Assembly: GCA_904063045.1 (NCBI GenBank)
Contig: CAJFCJ010000018.1
Location: 62,001-126,000, forward strand
Reading direction: 5' to 3'
DNA from: Dimorphilus gyrociliatus
Taxonomy: Eukaryota > Annelida > Polychaeta > Dinophilidae
DNA length: 64,000 nt
A program made the translations under genes and the position numbers. This document shows, piece by piece, positions 12,900-25,945 of the stretch. Below the pieces are notes generated by a model. The model searched no databases. It was not told the origin of the DNA and worked only from the letters and a program-made list of their open reading frames with translations. Numbering within the stretch: position 1 is the first letter of the stretch; the number at the start of each line of letters is the position of its first letter.

Positions 12900-15800
12900 C
12901 TAATAATAAATATATATAAGGCAAAGTAATGTAAATAAATAAAGTGTATGAGGTCTGATATGGAACATCTGTTCATGTTCTGTTTCAGCAGGGAATCGGG
13001 TAAACTGGGGTCAAACACTGCTTGTACATGCCAATTTAGTTTTTTTTTCTCTTTACAAGATCCAGTCATAAAACATTTAAATAGATAAAACAAGTTTTCA
13101 GCAAAGGTCGTTAATATAAATCGTAACGAGGATGCAGGAAATCAAAGGGAGAATAAGTTTCTTATTTTTATGATGGATTATTCAGATAAAGAACATCTGC
13201 CTATATTCAGCCCAGTGCAAAGTCAGACAAACAAGGGTCAAGTGTTTGTCATTACTTCACAAACTTACTTCAAAAAATGTCATTTACTAAATTCTGTATG
13301 GAATAATATATGACTTGCTTTCACTAAAGAGTGATTTTTAAAGTAATAAGCTTTTATTAGCAGATTATAATTGCTTTGATTAAAATTTAAGCGACAAGAA
13401 AATAAATATATCCTCTATCTAATTTGACACTAGGTGTGGCTCTTTTTTCTTTTTTTGGCAATTTGTCAATCGACAATAAAGCATAATATTTACTTTGTAC
13501 CGATTCCAGTTCCGGTCAGTCAATAACACATTGACCAGCGTAGCTGGGAAAAGAAAGAAAAGGTCACGTGACAAAAGGAAAACAAGTAAAAACATTCCCT
13601 GCAGATAAGTACATAAACAGGGTAAAGAAAGGAAGGGAAAAGGGTAAGGTTAGTTGTTGAGGTGAAGAAAGATACGGTGATAAAACGTAACAAATTAGTT
13701 TAATAAAGTTAAGGACGATAGTAGATTTTTAAAACTGTCAATGAGACCACACAGAATAAAGCTCAAGTCAGTAGGCTGTCCGTATGACAACAAGTGCTGG
13801 ATAAATTCGCTTAAATTGTTCATTAGGTAGTGGCTGGGCGGCATAAGAAGTATTGGTAGTCGGAAAGGGAATTTCGATTACGATGACGCATGTAAAATAT
13901 TGATGAAATAAGAGTGTGTTTGCAGTATTGTGAACCGCCAAATCGTATTGATAAGTGTTGTGCAGCCTTACTTTATTATAAAGCGATTAAATATAAAAAT
14001 TCCGTAGACGATTTGTCTACATTTTTACTGACCAATAGAGATAAGATTATCTTACCATTTATCAGTTAACCGCTCTAGCTTACTTATTACTATAGATAGA
14101 TAGATAGGTAGTTAGATAGGTATTGCAGTTTGGTAGCCCACCCTCTAGCCATTCTGTACTACAAAAATAACTTTGGAAGCGTTAACAATTTAAACGAAAA
14201 TAAATTTGACTCCTCTTTTTCGTTCTACCTCACTTATTTATAGCGCATAGTCAAAAAATGATGTGTTCTGCCATACTGCTTATCTAGGCCAAATCTTTTG
14301 GACACGTGATTTATAACAAAATGCAAGTTTATCATTATGAATTCTAAGAGCCCCAATGTTAAAGAGCTATATTACTTAAATTCGGTAGCGATTCTGCAGA
14401 GGGCGTTACAAAACCCTAATATCTATTTATCTATATCCCAAGCGCGCTTTATTTGCTCTGGCTTTTCCGTCTGACCTTTTTACCTTTTCTCAACATCCGG
14501 ACTTTTTTTTATTATCGTAAAAATACCGCTCTTTTTTTGCTTCGAACCGCAGAATTTTTCGGCTTCCTGCATATTTGTATTCAAACCATAGAGCAGTTAG
14601 AAGTCAAATATTAAACAAAATATAATTCACAACAACGATAATTATTATCCTGATTGTATATAATAAAGCTGTTCTCTTCTTTATGTATTGGCGGCACGAT
14701 CGTATTTATTGACAAACAATATTTGTAATCAATCCAGCTCATTGAAGCCGGGAATAAGATTAGCAAGAAGTGAAATCAGGCTATCTGTGAATTTGCTATG
14801 AACTCTTGCTAAGGTTGTGGGACGTGTTATATTAAATTGACGCGTTTAAATGTTTTATGTGTATTGTACGCTGACATTTTCTTGCACTTGTTAATTGCCA
14901 TTCCGCTGTGACAAAAAGAAGAAACACACTTGTCTCATTCATGCATTGAAATACTTTTATATCATATACACTTATCTCTCAAGTGCACTCTACAACACAT
15001 TTGAACAACCAATGTAGATGTTAGACGCTCAATGTATGATAAATGATGTACACTCGTATGTTAATTATTATTCTATTTACTACTAGTATAAGACTTAGCG
15101 TACATTCCAAGAAATTATTCTAATTTAACAATGTAGAGTAAAACGAAGCTTTGAGGTGTAGAGAGACGCCTCTAGGGTTTTGAGTACAGTCCGAAATAAA
15201 TAAGAGGCTGCGTTTAAAATTTCACACTGATTGATCGCAGAAGTGCTAGAGCTCACTTGCAAAATCCATTGTACATACTGAGCAAGCATATGCGCTTAAA
15301 TCCATAGTATACTAAATATTTTATATTCAAATATATAAAATATATAAGTTTAGCTAAAAACTTTATGCATAAATCCCTCGACAGTAAGAAATAATCGAAA
15401 GTTCAAAGTTTATACTCAGTTAAGTATAAGTCTCGTCATCTGTCACAAAGTGATTTTTCAATTTATCTAGATTTAAAAAATCATTCGCTCCTATTCAACA
15501 ATATTTTCTAGTTATAGATGCGGTTCGCGGCTTCTGTATAGGGTGTTCACCTAAAGGTCGTCAACGATTGTGCATCTATCGAAATAATATATTAATTCTA
15601 AAATGATATTGAAAATATAGTCGATTGAAAACGTATCGAGCAATAAAGTCATAAACTGCAGAAGTATAAGGATAATCAATGTCAGAATTGCACTAATGCA
15701 ATTAACAACCATAATTGTTATAATGGTAAGATACCTATGTATCAGTCTCGTTAGTCAAATGGAAACGACCTACTGTAGAAATATTCAACAGCTTTTTTTC

Positions 15801-16949
15801 ATTATCTATATTTCGAACGAAAAGAAATTGGAAACTATAATTTGAAAAAATTAGAACTAGCAATATTTTACGTTGACAGAAGATAATAGATAATTTTCTA
15901 AAATTACATTTTTTGTCCGATGATAGAAATGTAAAACCGATTTTTTGCAAACAATTAATAACTGAAATACTATTGGGAATTATACACTTTAACCTTCAAA
16001 ATGTAGAACATGTGAAATAAATATTTATATAGAATTTTGTCGTACTTTCAATCAAAGGTAGTCATACCTTTGGAATGTTAAACATTTATTTATTTTATTG
16101 ACTCCCACGTTTTATTTGAGAGTTTAACTGTTCCTTTCGTAAATTATCTGTCAAAGAAATTTGTTTTCCTTTTATGCACCCTTCGTCGTGTACACGAAAA
16201 ATATTTTATGACAAACGATAATAGGAAAGCAGTCACGCTATTTGGCTATGAAGCGTAAGAGAAATTTAGTGCTTTAATACATTAGAGATGGGCTTAAGAT
16301 ACTTCGGTAAATCCTCTTAAATGTCATGTAACTTTTAGATAATAGATAAAAATAAATTAGAAAAGAAAAATAAACAGTACCTGAACTGAACTGCTTCTTA
16401 AATTTTTCGAGTTTTGATAGCATATTTTTCGCTCAGGTTGATCGGATTCACTTTAAGAAACAATTAATCAGCTTTGAATATGAGAAAACATATTATCGCT
16501 CAGCCATCAAAAAGATTATAGTATGAAAAGACGCATTTTCCATTTATATGATATTATCAATTGATTCTGTAATATATTTTCACTAACATAATCCGTTGAA
16601 AATTAACAGAATTGGTGTAATTCCCGGCTAATTTGCAAGGAAAAAACAGAGAAGATGTTCGTTAGATTGCTACTTCTATAATGGACAGTGTAATTCGTTG
16701 TCGACGAATATTCAAACCGCAGGGCCATCTGGAGGGTTATAGTTTGGCGCCTAATTTTGAATGTTTAGTTTCCAGAGCTCAAATAAGAGTATATTTTGAT
16801 TTCATAAGTAGTGCACTAAAATATCCAAAACAGTATGTATGACAAATTTTAATATTAGGCAATTAATATATGATTCTTGGTTATTTCGCAACCATACAGA
16901 GGGCTATAATGAGAAAAAAAACAATTAATAAGGGATAAGTAGTAAATGA
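12900..16949. other. Region without recognised exons, upstream of TANC and downstream of MAEL
   Basis: About 4 kb of AT-rich sequence. It must contain the TANC first exon(s), promoter and a long intron, because the first visible TANC exon is not initiating. No coding segment could be recognised on either strand. It holds a TAGA-type repeat near 14.1 kb, a CTCF-like motif at 14393-14407 and E-box-like CACGTG sites near 13565 and 14303. Confidence 0.6.
14092..14120. repeat. Imperfect TAGA tetranucleotide repeat
   Basis: Successive ATAGATAGATAGATAGG units that degrade into related GTTAGATAGG sequence. Simple repeat in non-coding DNA. Confidence 0.85.
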
Positions 16950-18137
16950 TTAGTACCATAATGTTTCAAATAGAGAGTAGGCCCAACGGCGAACTGAAAC
17001 AAAAAAATAGCTATTAGTGTATACAAAATTATAGACATTAATGCTTTGTTATTAAACCTGATCCGAGTGCACAGTGAATTGTATCTATTTCACAATGATA
17101 GTAACAATAAGTATCCGGCTTGTATTCGTATTTACTATCAGACAATTTAAAAATACAATCCTGAACTGAAGGTTTTAAATGAGGTTCAGCAAAGGTTATT
17201 AGAAATTGAAAGAGTCGAGCCAATTCTTTTAGGTTACCCAGCTGAAATAAATACAATTGATTTTTGAGATTTAGACAATAACAATAATATCAAGTTAAAG
17301 ACTACGTTTTCCTGATTCACTTGCTGAAAAATCCAATTGAGCGAATTTTGAACGCTTCTGAAATCCCAAAATTCGTTTGAAGCCAGAGTAAATATCATAT
17401 CTTTAGATTGGACCATGTTCATAATTTTCTCAGTAATTTTTTCGTAATTGCTGGTTCCAAATTTACATGGGAGAATCGGTATTTTGTGAATTTCACTATG
17501 TGCCAGTGCTGAAACAATGTATGTGCCAACGTATCCTTATGATAAAAAGTTACACTATACCATATGAACTAATTCCATAAGGTATATCCTCCAATTTGAC
17601 GAATTGATGATATTGATTAGTAATTCCGTCTTTCAAAGTAAATTCTAGTAAGCCAATTTCCAGAGGTATATGTCCTGTTTGATGTGATTCGTGGGCTTCC
17701 TCCATGTGACAGAGAATTTGGAAATTAATTAAATAGAATTTTGTCATCATAACATCAGTTTTAGAGGTGAATTTATCTCCCATATCTGTTATATCTTGCA
17801 CGAAAGTTTCTTGGATTACTTCAAATGGGTCTCTCCTCTTTTGAAATTCTGCCTCTCGTTTGTTTCGTTGACGCTGTTGCAGAATTCTACGTGACTCCTT
17901 CGCCCGTTCTTCATACTTTTCTTTTTCTTCTTCTGATAGCTTCTTAAATTCAGATAGCAGGATTTGTATAACTTCCTCTTCGGACATTCCTCCGTCCTTA
18001 AGGCTTTGTCTTTTATCTTTTAAAAATTCTCCAAAACTGGTAACAGATCTTTTCTTTCTGTAAAAAATTAGAAGTAAGCTATTATTCCCAACCGAATGAT
18101 GAAAAAACATTCTAAAACAATTTGCAAGAGCCGCCAT
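16950..18137 (-). CDS. MAEL: Maelstrom-like protein (HMG box + MAEL domain), piRNA pathway
   Basis: Maelstrom acts in germline piRNA silencing of transposons. Exons on the minus strand: 18137-17561, 17508-17321, 17241-17058, 16993-16950, giving 330 residues. An HMG box lies near residues 28-90 (SFGEFLKDKRQ, then LSEEEKEKYEERAKESRR). The MAEL domain follows, with FYLINFQILCHMEEAH, IPLEIGLLEFTLKDGI and HSEIHKIPI. Its zinc-type residues are kept: the E of LEIG, then C, H and C in TYCYYHCEID and IHCAL. The last intron uses a weak GTTTAA donor. It is accepted because it restores CALGSVRRWAYSL, which matches the family (human CALAVCKKIAYCI). The start ATGGCGGC could be followed by a tiny 51-base intron (phase allows it) or read straight through in frame. 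The C-terminal tail beyond the domain is much shorter than in mammals. Head-to-head with TBCK. Confidence 0.88.
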
Positions 18138-18613
18138 GTTTTTGCTATATTTTAAAAATTGGTTTATACACTAAAAATTAATGTTATACTGCATTTATGA
18201 ATTTATATGCTATTCCCATGGACAAATTATATAATATTTAATATAGAATTAAAGTTACTTTGAGTTTGGCATATTTGTTTGGGTTTAACAGTATCAACCA
18301 CGTTTTTACTAGTTTCAAAACTGTTCAGTGGCGCCACTGACAAAATTCCAACTTCCTGTAAGATATATTTATTCCTGATTCGTTCAATTTCAACTTTTTT
18401 CTATCTCATCCTCTAGATAGACTTATCAACTTATATTACAATTCTATTTAATTATAAAACATTAGTTGCTTAATCTAAGAGCACTTCAAAGTATATTTTA
18501 TTGCTTACTTAGAAAAATCAATGTTTTTTATCTCAATCAACTTAATATCGCTCTCAGAAATAAATCTTTAACTTGAATGAAAACACAGCTGAGCGCTCTT
18601 CTCCAAATATAAG
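18138..18613. promoter_or_regulatory. Divergent promoter region between MAEL and TBCK
   Basis: 476 bp separate the two start codons. It holds a perfect 16-bp palindrome (TCAGTGGCGCCACTGA) at 18325-18340, roughly mid-way. This is GC-rich in a very AT-rich setting, which makes a protein-binding site plausible. The function is inferred. Confidence 0.5.
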
Positions 18614-21600
18614 ATGAAATGTCCAAAACTAGGTAAAGCTCTTCTTGGGGCTCAAACCTTTTGTGGTATTAATTATTCGAATGATGAATGTGGAGCAAAT
18701 GGACTACCATTAACGCCCACTTCAATAAAAATTTTAGGAAGGTTCAAACATCAATTACTTAAGTTACGACATCCAAACTTATGCAAGTATATTTCTCTTC
18801 ATCGAAGTAAACATGGTCAGTAGTTAAAGATTTATTAAGAATACTGTAAATCAAAAAAATTTGCAGAAAGAGTGGTAGTTGTAGCAGAATATTATGAGAA
18901 AAATCTATTGGAGATAATCAACAACCAAAGTGAATATTTTAGAGAGTGAGCATGTTAAATTTTATCAAACATATAACTATATGTTGAAAACTTTTTCTTG
19001 ATTTTCAGTTTTGAACTTTTGAGCTGTCTTGCTAATGAAATAGTTGGTTCTCTGGTTTATTTAGATAAACACGATATTGTAAACAGAAATTTGTCGCCAA
19101 GCGTTATTTTATTTGATGAAAACGTATTAAGCTAGTGATCATTTTAATTTATTATCTAAAAATGATTTTTTTTCAGAATAGGGTAAAGCTTTTTGAATAT
19201 GGGCTTTTTTATGTTACTGGTTGGGGTCAAGACGTTAAATTTCCTATAGGGTTTAGTATTCTGTCTGAAATATATTGATATTTGAAATAACTATATTTTG
19301 TTATCAATTCAAATAGACAGTTGAAATATATGTCACCAGAAGTAATTGCAGCTGGTCCAAAAGCCAAGTTTGGTATATGTAATTTCTCTTCGAAAGTGGA
19401 TGTTTGGTCTGTCGGTCTCATTCTATTGGAAGCTTATATAGTACGTAATATAAGTACTTTTTTCATTGTTTGTAATTAGTATGTTAATTTGTTTTAGGGT
19501 ACAATATTATGGAAAGAGCTTACGACTGCAAAAACTATTAAGAAAATTTTATCTTATTTGAAATTTGGTATTTAATAAAAATTTTTAGTAGAAATTCTTA
19601 GAATATTATTGTAAATACTATTTCAGATGGAAGTGCCTTCGACATTATCATCAAAGAAGATCTTAATGAAAATCAACAGAAGCAGATTAAAGTAAACTGA
19701 AAACTAATTAAGTATATACAGCATATTAATATAATGAGAATTTTTACCAGCTCTTACCTTCCGAAATATATACGCTTATACGTCAATGCCTGCTAATATC
19801 AGCAGCTGACAGACCGAAAATTCAGGCGTTATACAACTTTAGACTATTTAAAAACTTTTCTAAGGATGTTGTGAGTTTACCATATAATAATTAAGGAAAA
19901 TGTATATATTTTTCATTTTAAGGAAAAATTCGATGTTCGTGATGACATGTTCGCTTCGACTTCACGCATGAAGAACTTTGACTTTAAATGCAACGCTGGA
20001 AATGAATGTATGTCGGGTAATTATTGTTTATGCTTTTTGTTATATTCCAAACAAATACAAATTTTTTATATTTATTAAATCATAGATTTTCTGCTGGAAG
20101 AAAGAACTTTAGATGAGATTTATTATCTGTGGTGTATAGCAGGTGGAGACGCTATTAATTCTTTCAAAAAAGCCTTCTTAGTTAGGCCAGAACCACCAGT
20201 GACAACTCTGCCTAAGTAACTTATTTTTACATAATTTTGTTATCTGTTAATTCGATTTGTATTATCAGATTCATTTCATTAGAAGGTGAAAGTGCTGGGC
20301 AAATGAGAGACAAATCAAATTTATATGACGGATCAGTTCTAATATTATCTCAGGATCAGCTACGAAAGGTTTCCTTTCAGTTTGATAAATTATATTTTTA
20401 TTTTCTTTGAAATCTCATATTAAAATATTTTTTAGAGATTGTCAAATCTAACAGAAGAAGATTTTTTCCCACTTTTGAATTCTGAGTAAGACGTTAAAAC
20501 ATTTAAATGAAATTGAATTATAAATTATTTAATATAGACTAGAAAAAACTGGAGTTTCAACAAATCGTTCAAGAAATTCAAACGAGTTCAATCAGTCTGA
20601 GTCTTTACCTAGAATAATAAGAGAGGCAGATGTTGAATATCAAGTTTGTTTTTAGATGCAAAAATAATAACAATTCATAGTGTTCTAATATTCCTTCATT
20701 ATTATAGTTTCGAAGAATTATACTTTTTGACCGGCTTCTTTTGGCTTATCCTTCAAAGCAGAGGGATTTACAGAAAGAAGCTAGAATTGATATACCGCCA
20801 TTTCTAAGAGCAAAAATTTGGTCTGCATTACTTAACGTGAAAGTAGGAATTATTCGCATTCAATTCGCCATCATAAGACTTTTTCCATTTAGGGTGATAT
20901 TCAAGGTCACTTTGACTCAATTGACAAAGAAACTACTATTGCAATCGACCGACAAGTAAGATACCATGATCTTTTTAGAGATTCTAAAGGACATTTATCG
21001 ACAGATTGAAGTTGATATACCTCGTTGTCATCAATATCATGAGCTGTTATCATCACCCAGCGGTCATCAAAAGTTACGCAGAGTTCTTAAGGCCTGGGTT
21101 GTAAATCACCCTGAATATGTTTATTGGCAAGGATTAGATTCTTTGGCTGCCCCATTTGTAGCTCTAAATTTCGATGATGAAGGTTTGTTTATTATTGCTG
21201 CAATTAATATAAAAGATCTCAGCTAGCTGGAGATAAAAGTATCTTCTATTCTTTAGCTCTGGCTTTTTGCTGTTTAGAAAATTTCATACCAAAATATCTG
21301 CATAACTTTTTTCTTAAAGATAATTCTGAAGTTATTCAAGGTACGTGAGAATTTTTTCGTTTAAATATGAATAATTCTTGTATTTATAAATACTTTAACT
21401 TATAGAGTATTTGGCAGTATTTTCGCATCTAATATCATTTCACTTTCCTGAACTAAGCAATCACTTAAATGAGATTGGCTTTGTCCCTGATGTAAGTTCT
21501 TTTAATTAAATCAAGTAATAGAAAATAAATAATTACAAGAACTTCTTTGCTAAATAGCTGTATGCTATACCGTGGTTTTTAACAATGTTTGCGCGTAAGT

Positions 21601-23215
21601 TGAATTTCATACTGATGGTGCCACTAAATTTAAGTTTCTTCTAACGATAATATTTTCATACAGACGTGCTACCATTAACTTCATTATGGCATATTTGGGA
21701 TACTCTTCTGCTTGGTAATTCCAGCTTTCCGTTGTGTCTTGGAGTAGCTATCTTAGAACAATTATCCCCAAGATTACTTCAGTGTGAATTTAACGAATGC
21801 ATTCTATTATTTTCTGATTTACCAGGTTTGTTAATTTTATTTCATCAGATATCATCGTCATCAGCACATTTTATAATTATCATCTCTTAATAAATACTGA
21901 ATTCGAAAGATTGCATAAACTTAAAAGGAAATAATTTTGTAAATTACTAAAAAGAGATTAAACATAACTTTACTCTGATAAATAACACTGGAAAAGTTTA
22001 AAAGATAGATCAGTGCCTATGTTAGTTAATATTATTTCTGTTTAATTTCAACTACTTAGAGAGCATTCCATAAAAGTTCCGAAAGAGATTTCTTTGATTT
22101 TTATAAGTAAAGTACTCGGATGTATATTATATATTGAATAGCTTTGATGATGATAACCAGACTTTAGCTTAAGGGCTGGCTTGTTGGTGAAATTGTTATT
22201 AGTTTACCTAATTTATTGTATTGATGCTTCAGAGAATAGCGAGCACCATGAAAGTGTTAATATAGTTATGTGAAATATTGATCATCATGTTCCATTCGCT
22301 ATATTTAAAAGCGCCTTAAGGGCAGATTTTAATTAATTTTTTATATTGATAACATTCCTAGATACTTTTAGTATTTCAAATCCAATCAGAACGCATTATA
22401 ATAATATAATATGTCTTAGTAATTTAATACGACTTTTAGCTTAAAGGAAAGACAACTTGTGTCTGTATAAAAATCCTCATATAATTGTTATACTGTATAT
22501 TAGGCCTTCGCTTTTTGTGAACTGGCTAGTAAATGCAAACACAATTTATTTGATCTTACAGAACTCGACATCGAAAGAGTTGTCAACAACGCCATAAAAA
22601 TTTTCCGGTCAACTCCAAAAACAGCTACATATCGACGTCATGCGCACGTCAAAACAGATGAAAAAATGAAAGATACCTACTACAGTGAAGAGTATTCTTT
22701 GAAAAAAGAGTGCCTAATTGCGAATGACCCAATATCCCTCTCTGAACTAAAGAGAGAGAAACTGCCTAGAATATGCTCGCAGGACTTGCTAGAGTTATTA
22801 GAATTTCGCAAGTCTTCTCCTTCTTCTTCTCCAACAAAAGTTAATGGATCTGACACTTCGAAGCCCAAAATGCTGATTATGGATATAAGGAATCCAGAGG
22901 AGTAAATAATTTCAAATTAATAATTCACTTTTAGTTGGTTATCTCTTTGAATATTCTAGATACGCTAAGGGAACTATACAAGGATCCATAAATATCCCAT
23001 TTCAAAATAGACCTAATGAACTTAAACCTGAATCTATCACTAACATTCGTCAGTCTAAGTTGATCAAAGTAGTGTGTGGTTCGTACGACGTCAACGCTGT
23101 TTCCTTTGCTGAGAAGCTATTAGAATATGGATGTTCAGGAGTTTGCGTTTTACATAGAGGATTTGAAGGTGTTAAGGGTACTGGCATATTAAGCGTTCCA
23201 ACTCCTCAGTTGTAA
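18614..23215 (+). CDS. TBCK: TBC domain-containing protein kinase-like (TBCK)
   Basis: TBCK is a pseudokinase with a Rab-GAP-like TBC domain and a rhodanese domain, linked to mTOR signalling and endolysosomal mRNA transport (FERRY complex). Twenty-two exons: 18614-18815, 18867-18945, 19009-19123, 19177-19250, 19317-19440, 19498-19567, 19627-19691, 19751-19870, 19923-20016, 20086-20215, 20269-20368, 20436-20485, 20538-20643, 20708-20842, 20893-20955, 21005-21182, 21227-21340, 21406-21491, 21558-21594, 21664-21825, 22562-22901, 22960-23215. This gives 899 residues against 893 in human. The kinase catalytic loop reads [12 protein letters not shown], without the catalytic Asp and Asn, so it is a pseudokinase. 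The TBC arginine and glutamine fingers are kept (IEVDIPR, YWQGLD). The rhodanese domain ends in SVPTPQL. One exon pair is separated by only 49 bases. Confidence 0.97.
21826..22561 (+). other. Long TBCK intron
   Basis: 736 bases between the TBC-domain exon and the linker/rhodanese exon, much longer than the other TBCK introns. No embedded gene or repeat recognised. Confidence 0.75.
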
Positions 23216-24346
23216 ATATTTATGCTATAGTTAGACTTTTAACATGCATAATAGTTTCAGTGTTCTTAAAATATAAAATTTCGATTTGTGTATAGTTTTG
23301 TTTTTATGAAAAATCTGATATGAAACAATTTCCATTTATATAAAATATGTTAAAAAACCTTCGAAAGGGAAAATATAATAAGAACAAATTTCTAAGTTGA
23401 TTGTTAGCATAATTTAACAGTATCGAACAGAACAGCTGATACAGAATATTTCATTAAAATATATCATTAGGCGTGCCAACATCCATGAAATTTATTCAAA
23501 TTTAGATGTCAATAGAGTATATCCAGACTTTTTGGATCACAAAAGTATATAATAAATCTTTTGCACACGTTAATACAGTTTTAAATAAAATGACTAAATA
23601 AATGAAAAACTTGTACAGACGCTAAAATTTTAGTAAAAGGTTGTAAAGGATAGACTATAAAATTGATAAAAGTTTTGCTACAATCTGCTTATTCGATATC
23701 ATCTTTATAATTACCATGTTATAGTGGAAAGTGGAGAGAAAGAGAAGCTCGAAGCTCCATAGCAACAATGCCATGAAAAAAGAAAATTATAATTATAAAA
23801 AAAGTTTAATTAGGTTTATCAGGAATACTTATAATTGGGAAGTACAGTAAGACAGGCTTTCTTAAAACTGTTATCTTTGAAGGATGAAGGGGAATTGACC
23901 TAAATCCTATTAGGAGTTTTATTACATCTATCCCAAAATAGGCGTATTGTTTATATTGTCAAAAAAGAAAAATATTTAGCAAACACTCTTTTGAAGACAA
24001 TATCATATTGTATACACTATTATACTAATATATGAATAAACGTTTGCAGCATTTTATCTTTACTTTCCTAATTTGTGCAATATTACTTATTCATGATAAA
24101 AAATGTTCTTAAGTATATCCCTTTAGGAACTCAGATTGAAACCCAGTTGACAAAGTCAAAAAATAAATCTGATTTTATGAATGTTGTTTTGAACCGGTCA
24201 TGATTATAGTAACCGGTTTTACGTCAAAGATGGAGGCAACTATTTGAGTACATGCTGAATATTGCTTCATCGTTCTTTGCATAAGTCAGGTTAATTTAGT
24301 TTTAGTTTATTTAAATCAACATATTATATTAATTAATCGCCTAAAC
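23216..24346 (+). other. TBCK-TADA2A intergenic region
   Basis: Tandem spacing of 1131 bp. AT-rich, with several AATAAA-like hexamers after the TBCK stop. Nothing coding seen. A short GC-richer stretch with CAAAGATGGAGGC lies about 115 bp before the TADA2A start. Confidence 0.6.
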
Positions 24347-25945
24347 ATGGAGAACAATCAAGAGACTCGTCAAGGCAACACTAAGCTAAAAGCTGGAAAT
24401 AATTTGTGCAGAAAGTGTAGAATTATTTTAGATAAAGTACACATATCATGCGTAGACTGTGAAAGAGATATCAAACTCTGTCTGAAGTGCTTCTCCAGTG
24501 GAAAGGAAATTCCAGAACATAGAAGGACTCATGCTTACAAGATTGAAATACCAAAAACCACTGGTCCAGGTCAGTGGTCCATAGAAGAACAGGAAGATCT
24601 ATTAACAGCAATGGAAAATTTTAATTTTGAAAATTGGGAGGAGATCGCTAAGGTTATGAAGAATAGGACAAAAGAAGAATGCAAAGAATTTTACATGGGA
24701 AACTTTATTAAATATCCGAAAGACAGAGAGCTTCAGAGCCTTGTCTCAAATTATGCTGAACCTCCAAGGACAACTATTTTAAGTTCTACAGAAGACAATT
24801 TATTTCTGGAAGAAATACGCCCGAAAGTCGATAGCTGTTTACATAATTATTTGGCCAAGTATAATCCTCATAGAAGTGAATTCGAGTGCGAATATAAAAA
24901 CAACTCCGAGAAAATTCTCATAAATCTAAAAACAGATGATAATTGTGAAGATTGGGAAACCGAAGTGAAAGTAATTCTGAAGTCTTAACTCATTATTTTA
25001 TTTTAATTATATCAATTTAAACACTTCATACTCTATAGTATGAATTGTTTAATCCATAATAAGGAGACTTCGTTTTACTTTTAAGATTGCACTAATAGAT
25101 ATCTATAGGGACGCTTTAAGGAAAAGAAGACAGCGCCATCGATGTGTTAAAAGATATGGACTGTTAAGGAACAAAGAAATAGATGATGCTGTTTCGGAAG
25201 AATTATCTAGTACAGGATTCAAATATTATCAAAAATTAAAGGTTCTGGCTCAATTTATGAATCAGGAAGACTTTGATAAATATTTCTCGCAATTGGATAT
25301 TTGCTTTCGCTTAAAAGACGATGTTAAAAAATTACAAAATCTTAGGCAATTAGGAATAAAAACTCTAGAAGGAGGACTTATGCATGTTGATTTGTATAGG
25401 CAGCGAAGAACTGAAGAGAAAAGAGTTGATGTCAGCAAAAGTCGTAGGACATATTTGCAACTATCAAACTGTCGTAGTAAGAGGATTGTTAGTCCAATGA
25501 AAGCGAGGTCATTTACAAGATTTGAAGTAGTCGATATGTTTTTTGGAAGCCAACACAAACCAGAGAATCTTACTTTGGAAGAAATTGTACGGGATGTTAG
25601 TCAGATTTTAGACATAAAGGTAAGCTTTTTCAAACATTATGAATCATACCACAAATAAAGACTTGAATCATTTTCTTTATGTAGGATATGCCTAGATACG
25701 AAGAACTAAACTCGAACGAAAAATATCTGGCTTCTTTATTACGCTTTTCTCCCGAAAAATATTTGTCAATGAAGAAGAAATTAGTGTCCTTAAGTGATAA
25801 ATATGGTGGAATCAGATTATCTCATGCACGTAGTGCCTGTAAAGTCAACGTTAATAGTGTTAAACCTGTATATTTCTATTTGCTTCATACTGGTATTATA
25901 AAACAGTTGCCTAACGATGTGCAAATCGATCTACCCTTTAAGTAA
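24347..25945 (+). CDS. TADA2A: Transcriptional adaptor 2 (ADA2/TADA2A-like)
   Basis: Subunit of the histone acetyltransferase modules of SAGA/ATAC complexes, stimulating GCN5/PCAF. Exons 24347-24970, 25086-25619 and 25685-25945 give 472 residues. A complete ZZ zinc finger is visible (C21, C24, C35, C38, C45, C48, H58, H62). Next come a SANT domain (GQWSIEEQEDLLTAM to ECKEFYMGNFI) and the ADA2 middle region (IALIDIYRDALRKRRQRHR, YGLL). A C-terminal SWIRM domain (YGGIRLSHARSACKVNVN) ends the protein. The middle region resembles TADA2A more than TADA2B, but the sequence is divergent, so the paralogue call is moderate. Tail-to-tail with RASSF, 484 bp apart. An AATAAA-type signal lies about 60 bases after the stop. 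Confidence 0.9.

Noticed and set aside
12836..13093. Minus-strand ORF considered as the missing TANC first exon
   Set aside because: No donor in the required phase and no similarity to TANC N-termini.
25262..25558. 98-codon minus-strand ORF opposite TADA2A
   Set aside because: It is the antisense shadow of the TADA2A second exon.
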